DNA of 50,463 nt from Clostridia bacterium (GTDB lineage Bacteria > Bacillota > Clostridia > Oscillospirales > Acutalibacteraceae). The position numbers and the translations under genes are program-made. The notes beneath the pieces are model-generated. The model saw nothing but the letters and a program-made list of their open reading frames with translations. It had not been told where the DNA came from and made no database searches. The stretch is taken from contig JAFXFF010000004.1 of NCBI GenBank assembly GCA_017520705.1, positions 1-50,463 on the forward strand. The letters run 5' to 3'. Below, piece by piece: positions 32,105 through 40,120 of this stretch; the stretch's first letter is position 1, and each line of letters opens with the position of its first letter.

Positions 32105-32911
32105 ATGGATGAAAACCTGAACACCGCGGTAGAGAACGAGGGTACCACACCTCAGACCGAGACCGTGGAGGGGGCTGCCCCTGCGGCGGACCCCACACCT
32201 GCGGAGACACCTGCAGCCGAACAGCCGACGGGCACCACACCTGAGGCAGAGGGCGGCGCGGAAGATCCGCAACCCCCTGTGGAACCGTTCCTTACGGCTC
32301 AATTCAACCATAAGGACGTAGATCTGACCAGAGAGCAGACCCTGGCGTATGCCCAAAAGGGTATGAAGTACGACGCGGAACGCCCCATGATGGAAGATCT
32401 GGCGCTGATGGCCGCCGCACAGGGGAAGACCCCCGCCGAGTTTATCCGCGATCTGAAGCATGCGGATGAGCAGGGGCTGCGGGAGGACAAGCTGCGTATC
32501 ACTGGTGGAGACGCCGACGCGGCGGAGATCCTGGTGCAAGCAGAGCTTGCCAAGCGCCGCGAAGCCCTGAACCTGCGCGCGCGACAGGAACAGGAGGCGG
32601 AAAAGGCGGCGGAGCAATCCACCCTCGACCGTTTGGCCGGTGAATTGGTGGAGCTGAAGGAGCTTGTCCCTGAGATGGCTGACTGGGACGATGTGCCCAA
32701 GTCGGTCATTGATGATGCCGTCAAAAACAATCGCAATTTGACCGATGCCTATCTGCGCTATATGCACAGAGAAGGCAAAAACATCGAACAGAACCGAGCG
32801 GCACAGGCCGCGGCAGCCGCTGCCACTGTGGGCAGTCAGGCAGACAAGCCGCCTGCGGGCGAGAACCCTGCTATTGCTGCGATTATGCGTGGCGTGTGGG
32901 GAAGTAATTAA
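32105..32911 (+). CDS. Capsid scaffolding-like protein
   Basis: 268 residues. The N-terminal 65 residues are low complexity, rich in Pro, Thr, Ala and Glu (repeats of PAA, TPAETPA). The rest is helical and charged (about 70-230), with an Ala-rich C-terminus. Its place directly before the major capsid gene and its composition fit a scaffolding protein. AAGGAGG lies 12 nt before the ATG. No protease is seen nearby, so it may be released intact; that is inferred. Confidence 0.65.
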   Translation: MDENLNTAVENEGTTPQTETVEGAAPAADPTPAETPAAEQPTGTTPEAEGGAEDPQPPVEPFLTAQFNHKDVDLTREQTLAYAQKGMKYDAERPMMEDLALMAAAQGKTPAEFIRDLKHADEQGLREDKLRITGGDADAAEILVQAELAKRREALNLRARQEQEAEKAAEQSTLDRLAGELVELKELVPEMADWDDVPKSVIDDAVKNNRNLTDAYLRYMHREGKNIEQNRAAQAAAAAATVGSQADKPPAGENPAIAAIMRGVWGSN

Positions 32912-32931
32912 CTATTTTAGGAGGAATTTTT

Positions 32932-33870
32932 ATGAGCATTTTGAACAGTTTTGAATATAACCACACCTTGGCTGGTGAACTGGACAAAAAGGCCGTGCAA
33001 GAAGCTGTGACCGGCTTCTTGGTGGATCCTAATATGAAAGCCAAGTTCATCGGCACCAAGACGGTGATGATCCCCTATTCCGATACTCACGGCTTGGGGG
33101 ATTATGATCGTCATACCGGTTATGCGAAGGGTGCCGTCCATATCGGAAACGATCCCTTCACTTTGGAGATGGATCGCGGCATCAGCTTCCAGATCGACCG
33201 ACAGGATATGGACGAGTCCGGCGTCAAGGAGGGCATGCCCGCCTATATGTCCAAATTCGTGTCCGAGCACGTGGTTCCTGAGGTGGATGCCTACGTGCTG
33301 TCTAAGTTGGCCGGTGTTGCCAAGGACAATGATAACCTCGTTTCCTTGCCGGAGGGCAGTACTCTCGCCGACGCCGTCTTGAAGGTGTTTACCGAGGCGG
33401 TTGGTAAGGTGCAGAGAAAGGTCGGTTTCCGCAAGGAGTTGGTCGCTTTTGTCGATTGGGATTTCTGGTCTGCTCTCAACAACTCTCCCGACATCAGTCG
33501 TGTGATGGTTGCCAGCAATTTCAAACACGGTGATTTGAACATTACCGTGAAAAAGCTCAACGGCGTAGCGATTATTCCGGTGGAGGATGATCGTATGAAG
33601 ACCTCGTATGTGTTCCATCCTGCTTCTCCTGATGGTTCCGACCAGGGCGGCTTTGAGCCTATGGAGAACGCTGAGAATATCGGTCTGTTGGTGATGCCTA
33701 AGGATGGTGCCTCTCTGATCAAGAAGACCGAAGATACCCGTATCTTCACTCCTCAGCAGAACCTGAACGCTGATGCGTGGAAGGGCGATTACCGCATTTA
33801 TTACGGTGTGGTTGTGCGTCGTTCCCAGATCCCCGGCATCAGCGCTTACACCTATAAAACCAACAACTGA
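32932..33870 (+). CDS. Major capsid protein
   Basis: 312 residues; HK97-type fold is expected from family knowledge. Recognisable parts are the N-arm, the strand-rich middle (VMIPYSDTHGLGDYDRHTGYAKG), a long helix DRQDMDESGVKEGMPAYM, and the C-terminal AWKGDYRIYYGVVVRRSQIPGISAY. Its codon use differs from its neighbours (many GGT, GAT, CGT, CCT), consistent with high expression. AGGAGG lies 7 nt upstream. A strong hairpin follows the gene. Confidence 0.85.
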   Translation: MSILNSFEYNHTLAGELDKKAVQEAVTGFLVDPNMKAKFIGTKTVMIPYSDTHGLGDYDRHTGYAKGAVHIGNDPFTLEMDRGISFQIDRQDMDESGVKEGMPAYMSKFVSEHVVPEVDAYVLSKLAGVAKDNDNLVSLPEGSTLADAVLKVFTEAVGKVQRKVGFRKELVAFVDWDFWSALNNSPDISRVMVASNFKHGDLNITVKKLNGVAIIPVEDDRMKTSYVFHPASPDGSDQGGFEPMENAENIGLLVMPKDGASLIKKTEDTRIFTPQQNLNADAWKGDYRIYYGVVVRRSQIPGISAYTYKTNN

Positions 33871-33880
33871 TAAGCCAAGT

Positions 33881-33917
33881 GAGCCCGAGGGAAAATCCCT
33901 CGGGCTCCGGGTGCTTT
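33881..33917 (+). terminator. Terminator-like hairpin after the capsid gene
   Basis: Inverted repeat GAGCCCGAGGGA-AAA-TCCCTCGGGCTC followed by CGGGTGCTTTT. The T-run is short and offset, so it may be a partial terminator or mRNA stabiliser. Confidence 0.6.
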
Positions 33918-33959
33918 TGCAGTTAAGTGCAAATTATCTACACGAAAGGAGAAAAAACG

Positions 33960-34295
33960 ATGTTTCACATGGTAAATAAGCTCGGTAACGTGCACAAATT
34001 TGTGAAAGATGCACGTAAGCGCGATGAGCTGATCGCTTTGGGCTACCACGTGGTGGAGGAGCCTGTGGAGGAGGAGAGGGGCGTCGAGGATCCTTTGCAG
34101 ATGCACACCACCGAGGACGATACCCAGGGTGCTGCTACCGATGAGGACGATACCCAGGCCACCGCTGCCATCGGCGACGATATCGAGGAGGGGGCACAGG
34201 CCACCGCCGAAGGTGACAACGCCACCGAGGATGATGCTCAGGTCGAGGTAAACCCCAAGAAGCGCAAGACCAAGAAGAACGCCGCGGAGGAGTGA
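33960..34295 (+). CDS. Acidic repeat protein, possible head accessory
   Basis: 111 residues. A short N-terminal domain (HMVNKLGNVHKFVKDARKRDELIALGYH) is followed by an acidic tandem repeat of the type TEDDTQ-GAATDEDDTQ-ATAA, and a basic end (KKRKTKKNAAEE). AAAGGAG precedes the ATG. Short acidic/basic proteins after the capsid gene are common in phages, and a role in head assembly is only likely by position. Confidence 0.55.
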   Translation: MFHMVNKLGNVHKFVKDARKRDELIALGYHVVEEPVEEERGVEDPLQMHTTEDDTQGAATDEDDTQATAAIGDDIEEGAQATAEGDNATEDDAQVEVNPKKRKTKKNAAEE

Positions 34296-34299
34296 TGGT

Positions 34300-34671
34300 A
34301 TGACCGGGTATGAGGTGCTGCAGCGGGCGCTTATGCGGCTGAATTATACCACGCCCCTGGGCGATACCGACAACGGGCTCAACACCGAGCATCTGCGCCG
34401 CGGGTTGGAGGCTGTCAACACCGTGCTGGCGGATCTGCAGACGGTGGCCGGTGTGGAGCTGACAGAGCTGACCGATCTGCAGATGGAGCTGCCGCTGGAA
34501 AAGAAGGTGGCGGTGCTGGTCGCCGTGCCCGGCGTGGCGATGCATCTGGCACAGGGCGAGAGCGACGGAGATAGTTTCAATCGCTTTGCCACCGAGTATG
34601 AGCAAAAGCGGCGTCTGGCGGCACGCCCCCACGGCAAGGTGCGGGACGTCCTGCCGTGGCCTATTGGGTGA
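34300..34671 (+). CDS. Head-tail connector-like protein
   Basis: 123 residues, largely helical, with MTGYEVLQRALMRLNYTTPLGD, then LRRGLEAVNTVLADLQTVAG and VAMHLAQGESDGDSFNRFATEYEQKRR. Similar small helical proteins act as adaptors below the portal in podoviruses. GGAG lies near the start, and the gene begins 4 bp after the previous stop. Function inferred from size and position. Confidence 0.6.
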   Translation: MTGYEVLQRALMRLNYTTPLGDTDNGLNTEHLRRGLEAVNTVLADLQTVAGVELTELTDLQMELPLEKKVAVLVAVPGVAMHLAQGESDGDSFNRFATEYEQKRRLAARPHGKVRDVLPWPIG

Positions 34672-34677
34672 GGGGGG

Positions 34678-34752
34678 CGACAATCCCTCCGTCACGGCTG
34701 ACGCCGTGCCACCTCCCTTTACACAAGGGAGGCACGCCGCTGAAGCGGCTAA
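34678..34752 (+). repeat. Multi-hairpin repeat R3 (before portal)
   Basis: CACGGC-tgac-GCCGTG, CCTCCCTT-tacac-AAGGGAGG and GCCGC-tgaa-GCGGC. Its CCGTCACGGCTGACGCCG block is identical to that of R4 on the other side of the portal gene. Confidence 0.85.
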
Positions 34753-34760
34753 TGTATAGC

Positions 34761-34790
34761 AAACCTCACCACGGATCTGTGGCGAGGTTT
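34761..34790 (+). terminator. Hairpin between R3 and portal gene
   Basis: AAACCTC-a-CCAC-ggatct-GTGG-c-GAGGTTT (A/C internal mismatch). Possible terminator or attenuator before the portal gene; no strong T-run follows. Confidence 0.45.
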
Positions 34791-34834
34791 CCTATGCATT
34801 ATGAGGATCTATCCAAAACAGAGGAGGAGCGTCA

Positions 34835-36685
34835 ATGAGCAAAGAGAAAAAGTGGTTCCACCCTAAGACGATTGTGGAGGAATATCGTAAGGGACAGCAG
34901 TACAAGTCCGGTCTGGAGAAAAAGGGGCTCTCCGAGCAGAGCCGTATCAATCGGCGATTCTATGAGGGCGACCAATGGTACGGCGTGCAATGCGGCGACA
35001 AAAAGGCGCTGGTTTGCTATAACATCATCCGCCGCATCGGTGAATACAAGCAGGCTATGATCGACGGCTCGCCGCTGGCGGTGAACTTTTCCGCCGAGGG
35101 CGTACCCTGCACCAAGGAGATCCGCGAGAGTGTCCGAGAGCGCCGCAAGGCTTATCGTGAGGCATCTGTGAAAGGCACGGCGGTCAACGAGGGCAAAAAC
35201 GTGCCGCAGGCGGAGAAAATCGGCCTCATCATGGATGCGCTGGGCAGTTATTACAAGACTACGGCGGAGCGGCTGGGCTTTGACAGCCTGAAAAGCAAGG
35301 TGCTGGAAAGCGCCTACGTCACCGGCACGGGGCTTTTGTACACCTATTGGGACGATGGCGTAAAGACCGGACAGTATGCCGATGCGGGGAAAACCTCCGC
35401 TATCCGCGGCGACATTCGCTGTGAGGTGCTGGACGTGGAGAACGTCTCTTTCGGCGATCCCACGCTGGACGACGTGCAGGGTCAGCCCTACATCATTATC
35501 GCCCAGCGCCGCCGTGTGGATGAACTCAAGCGGGAGGCGCGGCGCAACGGGCGCCCTGCCGCCGAGATCGAGGCCATCAAGCCCGACACCGACCCCGACT
35601 ATATGGTGGGTGTACGAGAGACGGAGAAGGAACCCGCCGAAAGTCAAAAGGTCACGGTACTGACCAAGCTTTATAAGGCGTACAGCAAGGACGGATTCAC
35701 CTATAAGGTGATGGCGGTCCGCGTGACGGAGAAAGCTACCATCCGCACACCGTGGGACACCAATCTGCAGGTGTATCCCATCGCCAAAATGAACTGGGGA
35801 CAGACCATCCACCGCGTCTACGGCTACAGCGAGGTGACTCACCTCATCCCCAACCAGATCGCGGTCAACCGCGCCGCCACCGCCGCCAACGATGCGGTGA
35901 TGAAGATGGGTATGCCGCTGTTGCTGGTGGACACCGACGTGGTGCAAGACGAGGTGACCAACGATCCCGGCCAGATCATCCCCGTAGCGGGTATGCCGGC
36001 GGACAACCCCGTGCGGTACGTGGCGCCCCAGAATTTCACACCACAATTCAATCAGCTGATCGAAAGCGTGATGGGAAACACCATGAGCTGTGCCGGCGCC
36101 AACGACGCCGCTTTGGGCGAAATGCGCCCAGAAAACACCAGCGCCATCCTGGCCTTGCGGGAGGCGGCGACCATGCCGCTGCAGCTGATGAAAAACCGCT
36201 GGCACGCCTTTGTGGAGGAGAATGCTCGCATCTGGTTGGATTTCTGGCTGCATTTATACGGAAAACGTGCGCTGAAGATGGAGGAAAAGGACGGCGAGTG
36301 GTATTTCCCCTTCGATGCTCAGGCGTGTAAGGATCTGATCATCAACACCCGCATCGACGTGGGTCCTGCCAGCCTGTGGAGCGAGATCACCAGCCTGCAG
36401 ACGCTGGACAACCTCCATAAGGCGGGCATTATTGATACCCTGCAGTATCTCAACCGCCTGCCCAAGGGCAGCGTGCCTGAATTGAGCAGTCTCATCCGCG
36501 AGCTGGAGGAGAAGGCCAAGGGTACCACGCCTCCCACAAAGGAGGGGGCACCGGCAGGCGGTGCACCTGCAACGGATCCGATGGCGCTCATCAGGAAGAT
36601 GTCGCCGGAGCATCAGGAGATGTTCAACCAACTGTCCCCCGAAGAGCAGGCGCAGATCATGGCGCAGATGCAGGGGGCTATGTAA
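34835..36685 (+). CDS. Portal protein
   Basis: 616 residues of the large podovirus (P22-like) portal type. N-terminal INRRFYEGDQWYG, NIIRRIGEYKQAMIDGSP; central FDSLKSKVLESAYVTGTGLLYTYWDDG; later NQIAVNRAATAANDAVMKMG and SAILALREAATMPLQLMKNRWHAFVEENARIWLDFW. A Pro/Gly-rich C-terminus ends in a helix (EHQEMFNQLSPEEQAQIMAQM). GAGGAGGAG lies upstream. The gene is flanked by repeats R3 and R4 and is placed after the capsid gene, which is not the usual order. Confidence 0.85.
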   Translation: MSKEKKWFHPKTIVEEYRKGQQYKSGLEKKGLSEQSRINRRFYEGDQWYGVQCGDKKALVCYNIIRRIGEYKQAMIDGSPLAVNFSAEGVPCTKEIRESVRERRKAYREASVKGTAVNEGKNVPQAEKIGLIMDALGSYYKTTAERLGFDSLKSKVLESAYVTGTGLLYTYWDDGVKTGQYADAGKTSAIRGDIRCEVLDVENVSFGDPTLDDVQGQPYIIIAQRRRVDELKREARRNGRPAAEIEAIKPDTDPDYMVGVRETEKEPAESQKVTVLTKLYKAYSKDGFTYKVMAVRVTEKATIRTPWDTNLQVYPIAKMNWGQTIHRVYGYSEVTHLIPNQIAVNRAATAANDAVMKMGMPLLLVDTDVVQDEVTNDPGQIIPVAGMPADNPVRYVAPQNFTPQFNQLIESVMGNTMSCAGANDAALGEMRPENTSAILALREAATMPLQLMKNRWHAFVEENARIWLDFWLHLYGKRALKMEEKDGEWYFPFDAQACKDLIINTRIDVGPASLWSEITSLQTLDNLHKAGIIDTLQYLNRLPKGSVPELSSLIRELEEKAKGTTPPTKEGAPAGGAPATDPMALIRKMSPEHQEMFNQLSPEEQAQIMAQMQGAM

Positions 36686-36708
36686 GAGGATAAAGCCGCC
36701 TGCGGGCG

Positions 36709-36778
36709 GGAACTCCCTCCGTCACGGCTGACGCCGTGCCACCTCCCCTGTGGGAGGCACGCCGCTTGTGCGGCTAAG
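36709..36778 (+). repeat. Multi-hairpin repeat R4 (after portal)
   Basis: CACGGC-tgac-GCCGTG, CCTCCC-ctgt-GGGAGG and GCCGC-ttgt-GCGGC. The middle hairpin is shorter than in R3. Confidence 0.85.
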
Positions 36779-36803
36779 GGGAGCAAGTACGAGGTGAGAG
36801 AGT

Positions 36804-38963
36804 ATGAGATATATGAGAATGCCGGTGAGCGGTTTAGCAACGGTGAGCATTCCGCAGCTGAACGGCGGTGTCAACGTCTACGACGTGCCCAACCGCGTGG
36901 GCGATAACCAGCTGACCGAATGCGATAACCTATGGTGGCACGGCGGCGCCCTGCGCACCCGCCCGGGACTGGCGGCGGACGATATGGAGTGGAGAGAGGT
37001 CGACGCCTATACCATCCGTCAGCGGGTGGGAGAACAGGACCTGCTGATGGCGCGATTCGATCAGGCGGAAGAGGCCGTCCGCTTCTACGCCTCTCACCTG
37101 AGCTGGGCAGGTGGGCATCAACGCCTGGGCTTCTGGGGAGGGGGCTACACCCTCAAAGACGCGTGTGACAACCCTACGGCGTTGGGAATCCGCGCCAAAA
37201 AGAACGCGGACACAAACTGGTACTACTTACTATCTAACGGCGAAATACTCAAAGAGGCCTACGGTGCCGAGGCGACGGAGGGGTGGATCGCAGCAGAGCC
37301 TTACATACCCACGGTGATGATCAACGGCGTGGGCGAAGACTGCGAGGCCACCGCCGAGCCTACGAAATACGAGGACTATAACATGCTCACCCGCGGCATC
37401 CAGTGCCACTATACCACTGACGGCGTGTCCACCGTGTGGAAGCTGGTGGAGGGGAATCTTTCCACCGATCTACCCGGGGTTCAGCGTGAGAGTGAAGCGG
37501 GAGGCACGGTGGCGAAGATCGAGCTGGACGTGTACGGAGAAAACGGATTGCGCACGGTAGGGGTGCCGCTTGTTTATAACGAATACGGGCGTGTGGAGGA
37601 GCAGAGTGTCACCCTATCGGCGGCAGAGGCCGGCGTGACGGGGTATGGCGACGAGGTGAGCCTGCGTGTTCGCATCGACGCCGCCAAGGGCGTGCTGTAT
37701 ACCCAGCTGTGGGAAAAGATCCCCTCCGGCGTGGGTGCCCAGGTGACCCAGATCCCGGGCGGTCTGCCCTTCCTTGTCGACAACAACCTGCGGGTTACCG
37801 TGTGGCGGAGCCGCGAACATGAGAAAGACCGCCTCACCATCTGCAAAATGACCCGCGGCGAATGGTTCGGCGGAGACGTCAGCGGTATCGCCGGCGGTAC
37901 CCGCTTCTTTGTCTGCGGCAATCCCGACGAGCCCGATCTGCTGTGCTGGAGCGGTATCGAGCATCCGCTGTATTTCCCCGAACACAACCGTGTGCGGGTG
38001 GGTGACGATCATCAGGCCATCACCGCCATGGGCAAGCAAGGCAGTCTGCTGGTGCTGTATAAGGAGCGGGAAACGTATGCCCTGCAATACAGCGCCGGCA
38101 CCGAGAGCGACTATGCCTTTGCGGAAGGCGTCGTGGCGGTGACCTCCTATATGGCAAAATTCCTATTGATGCCCATCAACGCATCGGTGGGCTGTGACTG
38201 CCCCGACACGGTGCGGCTGGTGAATAACCGCCTGGTGTGGGCCTGCAGCGACGGCTCGGTGTATATGCTCACCGCTACCAATCCCTACAGCGAGCGTAAC
38301 GTGCGGATGATCAGCCGCAACGTGCGGCGTCTGCTGACCGATTGCGGCAAGGAGGCGCTGCAGAACGCCCAAACGGGCGAATACGAAGGATACTACCTCC
38401 TGCTGGTGGGGAATCGGGTATTTCTGATGAACACCCAGACCAGCGCCTTCGTCAGCTTCAACTACTATAACGACGAGGACACCGCCGCCAAGGCGATCCC
38501 GTGGTTTGTATGGACCTTGCCCCCGCACCTGACCTATACCGGCATGGTGTCGGGGGAAAACACCGTCAAGCTGGCGGTGACCGACGGTGAGAGGGGAGAG
38601 GGTACCATTGCCACGCTCACGGGGGCTACCGATAACGGCGAGCCCATTCCCTGCCGTCTGACCACCAAGCTGTGGGACTTTGGCAGACCCGACCGCAAAA
38701 AGAGCGTGGAACACCTCTATATGGGGCTGGGCTGCGGCGATCTGTCCCACCTGCAGGTGACCTATATCACCGAGCGGGGGAGAGTCTACGAGCCCTATCG
38801 GATGCAAAACAGCCTTATAGGGCAGGAGGGGTATCTGCTCCGCCGCCATCTGACGCCGAACGTGAGGATGGTGCAGGCCTTCGGCCTGTGCATGGAAAGC
38901 CCCACGGGGCTGGAACTGGATGAGATCCACATGAAAATACGACAGCAAGGAGTGGTACGCTGA
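36804..38963 (+). CDS. Tail or tail-tube structural protein (podovirus-like)
   Basis: 719 residues, beta-rich throughout. The N-terminus VSIPQLNGGVNVYDVPNRVGDNQLTECDNLWWHGGALRTRPGL is a pattern I know from podovirus tail/knob and stabilisation proteins. The middle contains repeated strands and a GTRFFVCGNPDEPDLLCWSG segment like a beta-propeller. GAGGTGAG precedes the ATG. It overlaps the next start by 1 bp. A T7 gp12-like nozzle is the likely role; a minor capsid role cannot be ruled out. Confidence 0.68.
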   Translation: MRYMRMPVSGLATVSIPQLNGGVNVYDVPNRVGDNQLTECDNLWWHGGALRTRPGLAADDMEWREVDAYTIRQRVGEQDLLMARFDQAEEAVRFYASHLSWAGGHQRLGFWGGGYTLKDACDNPTALGIRAKKNADTNWYYLLSNGEILKEAYGAEATEGWIAAEPYIPTVMINGVGEDCEATAEPTKYEDYNMLTRGIQCHYTTDGVSTVWKLVEGNLSTDLPGVQRESEAGGTVAKIELDVYGENGLRTVGVPLVYNEYGRVEEQSVTLSAAEAGVTGYGDEVSLRVRIDAAKGVLYTQLWEKIPSGVGAQVTQIPGGLPFLVDNNLRVTVWRSREHEKDRLTICKMTRGEWFGGDVSGIAGGTRFFVCGNPDEPDLLCWSGIEHPLYFPEHNRVRVGDDHQAITAMGKQGSLLVLYKERETYALQYSAGTESDYAFAEGVVAVTSYMAKFLLMPINASVGCDCPDTVRLVNNRLVWACSDGSVYMLTATNPYSERNVRMISRNVRRLLTDCGKEALQNAQTGEYEGYYLLLVGNRVFLMNTQTSAFVSFNYYNDEDTAAKAIPWFVWTLPPHLTYTGMVSGENTVKLAVTDGERGEGTIATLTGATDNGEPIPCRLTTKLWDFGRPDRKKSVEHLYMGLGCGDLSHLQVTYITERGRVYEPYRMQNSLIGQEGYLLRRHLTPNVRMVQAFGLCMESPTGLELDEIHMKIRQQGVVR

Positions 38964-40096
38964 TGAGCTACGAGACCCACCTCAAAGACCAAAAAAAGAA
39001 GCACAATGCGGAGGCGGACGCGGACATTGCCCAGTATGAAAAGGACAATGCGGCGCTGAAGGAGCAGATCAACGCCTCTCTCGACGCCGCCGCGGAATCG
39101 CAGGCGGGTGTATACCGCCAAGAGATCGAGCAGGCGCCGCTGGACAGCCGTGCCCTGTATGACCAAAACGCTATGCGGGAGGCCATCGACCGCAAGAAGA
39201 TACAGGAGAGCTTGGCCAATATGGGGATGACCGACAGCGGTCTGTCCTCCAGCATGCAGACGGCGCTGACGGTGCAGAAGAGCCGCGCCGACAACAGCGT
39301 CCGTGCCGCCGAGCAGCAGCGCATCCGTGCGGCGGAGAGCACCATCGATCAGATCTTTGCCAATAAAGAGCAGCAGAAAGCCCAGAAAGGTATTGAGATC
39401 GACCAGGATACCGCTGCCTATGCACGCACCCGGCGGGAGAACGCCAACGCGATGGCCACCGAGACCGCCACGGCGCTCCACAACGCCGACGTGGAGGCAC
39501 AGAACAACGCGCTGAAGGTACTGCAAGAGCAGCAGAACAAGCGTGCCGCGATGGCACAGAGTTTTATTAACAAGGGTGTCAAAAACTCTGAGGCGTGGGC
39601 GCAGGCCTATTATGCCTATCCCGACGATTCGACGGAAGGAGTAAAATACGCCTATTACAAGCAGCTACGCGAGAACGGATACGATTCCGAGTATGCCAAC
39701 GCTATGTCGGATGCGTATACCAACGCTTACGGAGCTCGAGGCACGGAGGAACAGGTAAATCAGGCGGTAGTTTTAGCGCTGATGGCCACAGCCGACGAAG
39801 AGGTGCGCAAGGCCGGCGTGGATCTGCAGGGCGGCGTAGTGTTTGGCGGTGGCACGAGAGAAAAATACAATCCCACCGCTGACTACGCAGCAAGAATCGC
39901 CAGTGCCAATATGGCCAAATTGGCGGACAAGCAGTTGAGTGATACCGGCCGTATGTATGCCACGGCGTGCATGACGGGCGCCGCCTATGCGGAGATCTTG
40001 AACGACGCTAATGCCCAGCAGATCGGCGAGGCGCTGGCACAGAATTTCAGCGGCATCTATTTGGAAATCGCGTTGTCCTACGCCGGTTTGGAATAA
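38963..40096 (+). CDS. Coiled-coil protein, candidate ejection/internal virion protein
   Basis: 377 residues. The first 250 are almost entirely helical and charged, beginning with KDQKKKHNAEADADIAQYEKD, with heptad-like patterns and a DSGLSSSMQTAL linker. The C-terminal part is mixed. It lies between the tail protein and the giant polyvalent protein, where internal (ejection) proteins of podoviruses are often encoded. The assignment is by position and composition. Confidence 0.55.
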   Translation: MSYETHLKDQKKKHNAEADADIAQYEKDNAALKEQINASLDAAAESQAGVYRQEIEQAPLDSRALYDQNAMREAIDRKKIQESLANMGMTDSGLSSSMQTALTVQKSRADNSVRAAEQQRIRAAESTIDQIFANKEQQKAQKGIEIDQDTAAYARTRRENANAMATETATALHNADVEAQNNALKVLQEQQNKRAAMAQSFINKGVKNSEAWAQAYYAYPDDSTEGVKYAYYKQLRENGYDSEYANAMSDAYTNAYGARGTEEQVNQAVVLALMATADEEVRKAGVDLQGGVVFGGGTREKYNPTADYAARIASANMAKLADKQLSDTGRMYATACMTGAAYAEILNDANAQQIGEALAQNFSGIYLEIALSYAGLE

Positions 40097-40120
40097 CAGA
40101 AAAACAAGGAGGTCTGTCGG

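Noticed and set aside
34832-36253. 473-residue minus-strand frame opposite the portal gene
   Set aside because: Antisense shadow of a recognised portal gene.
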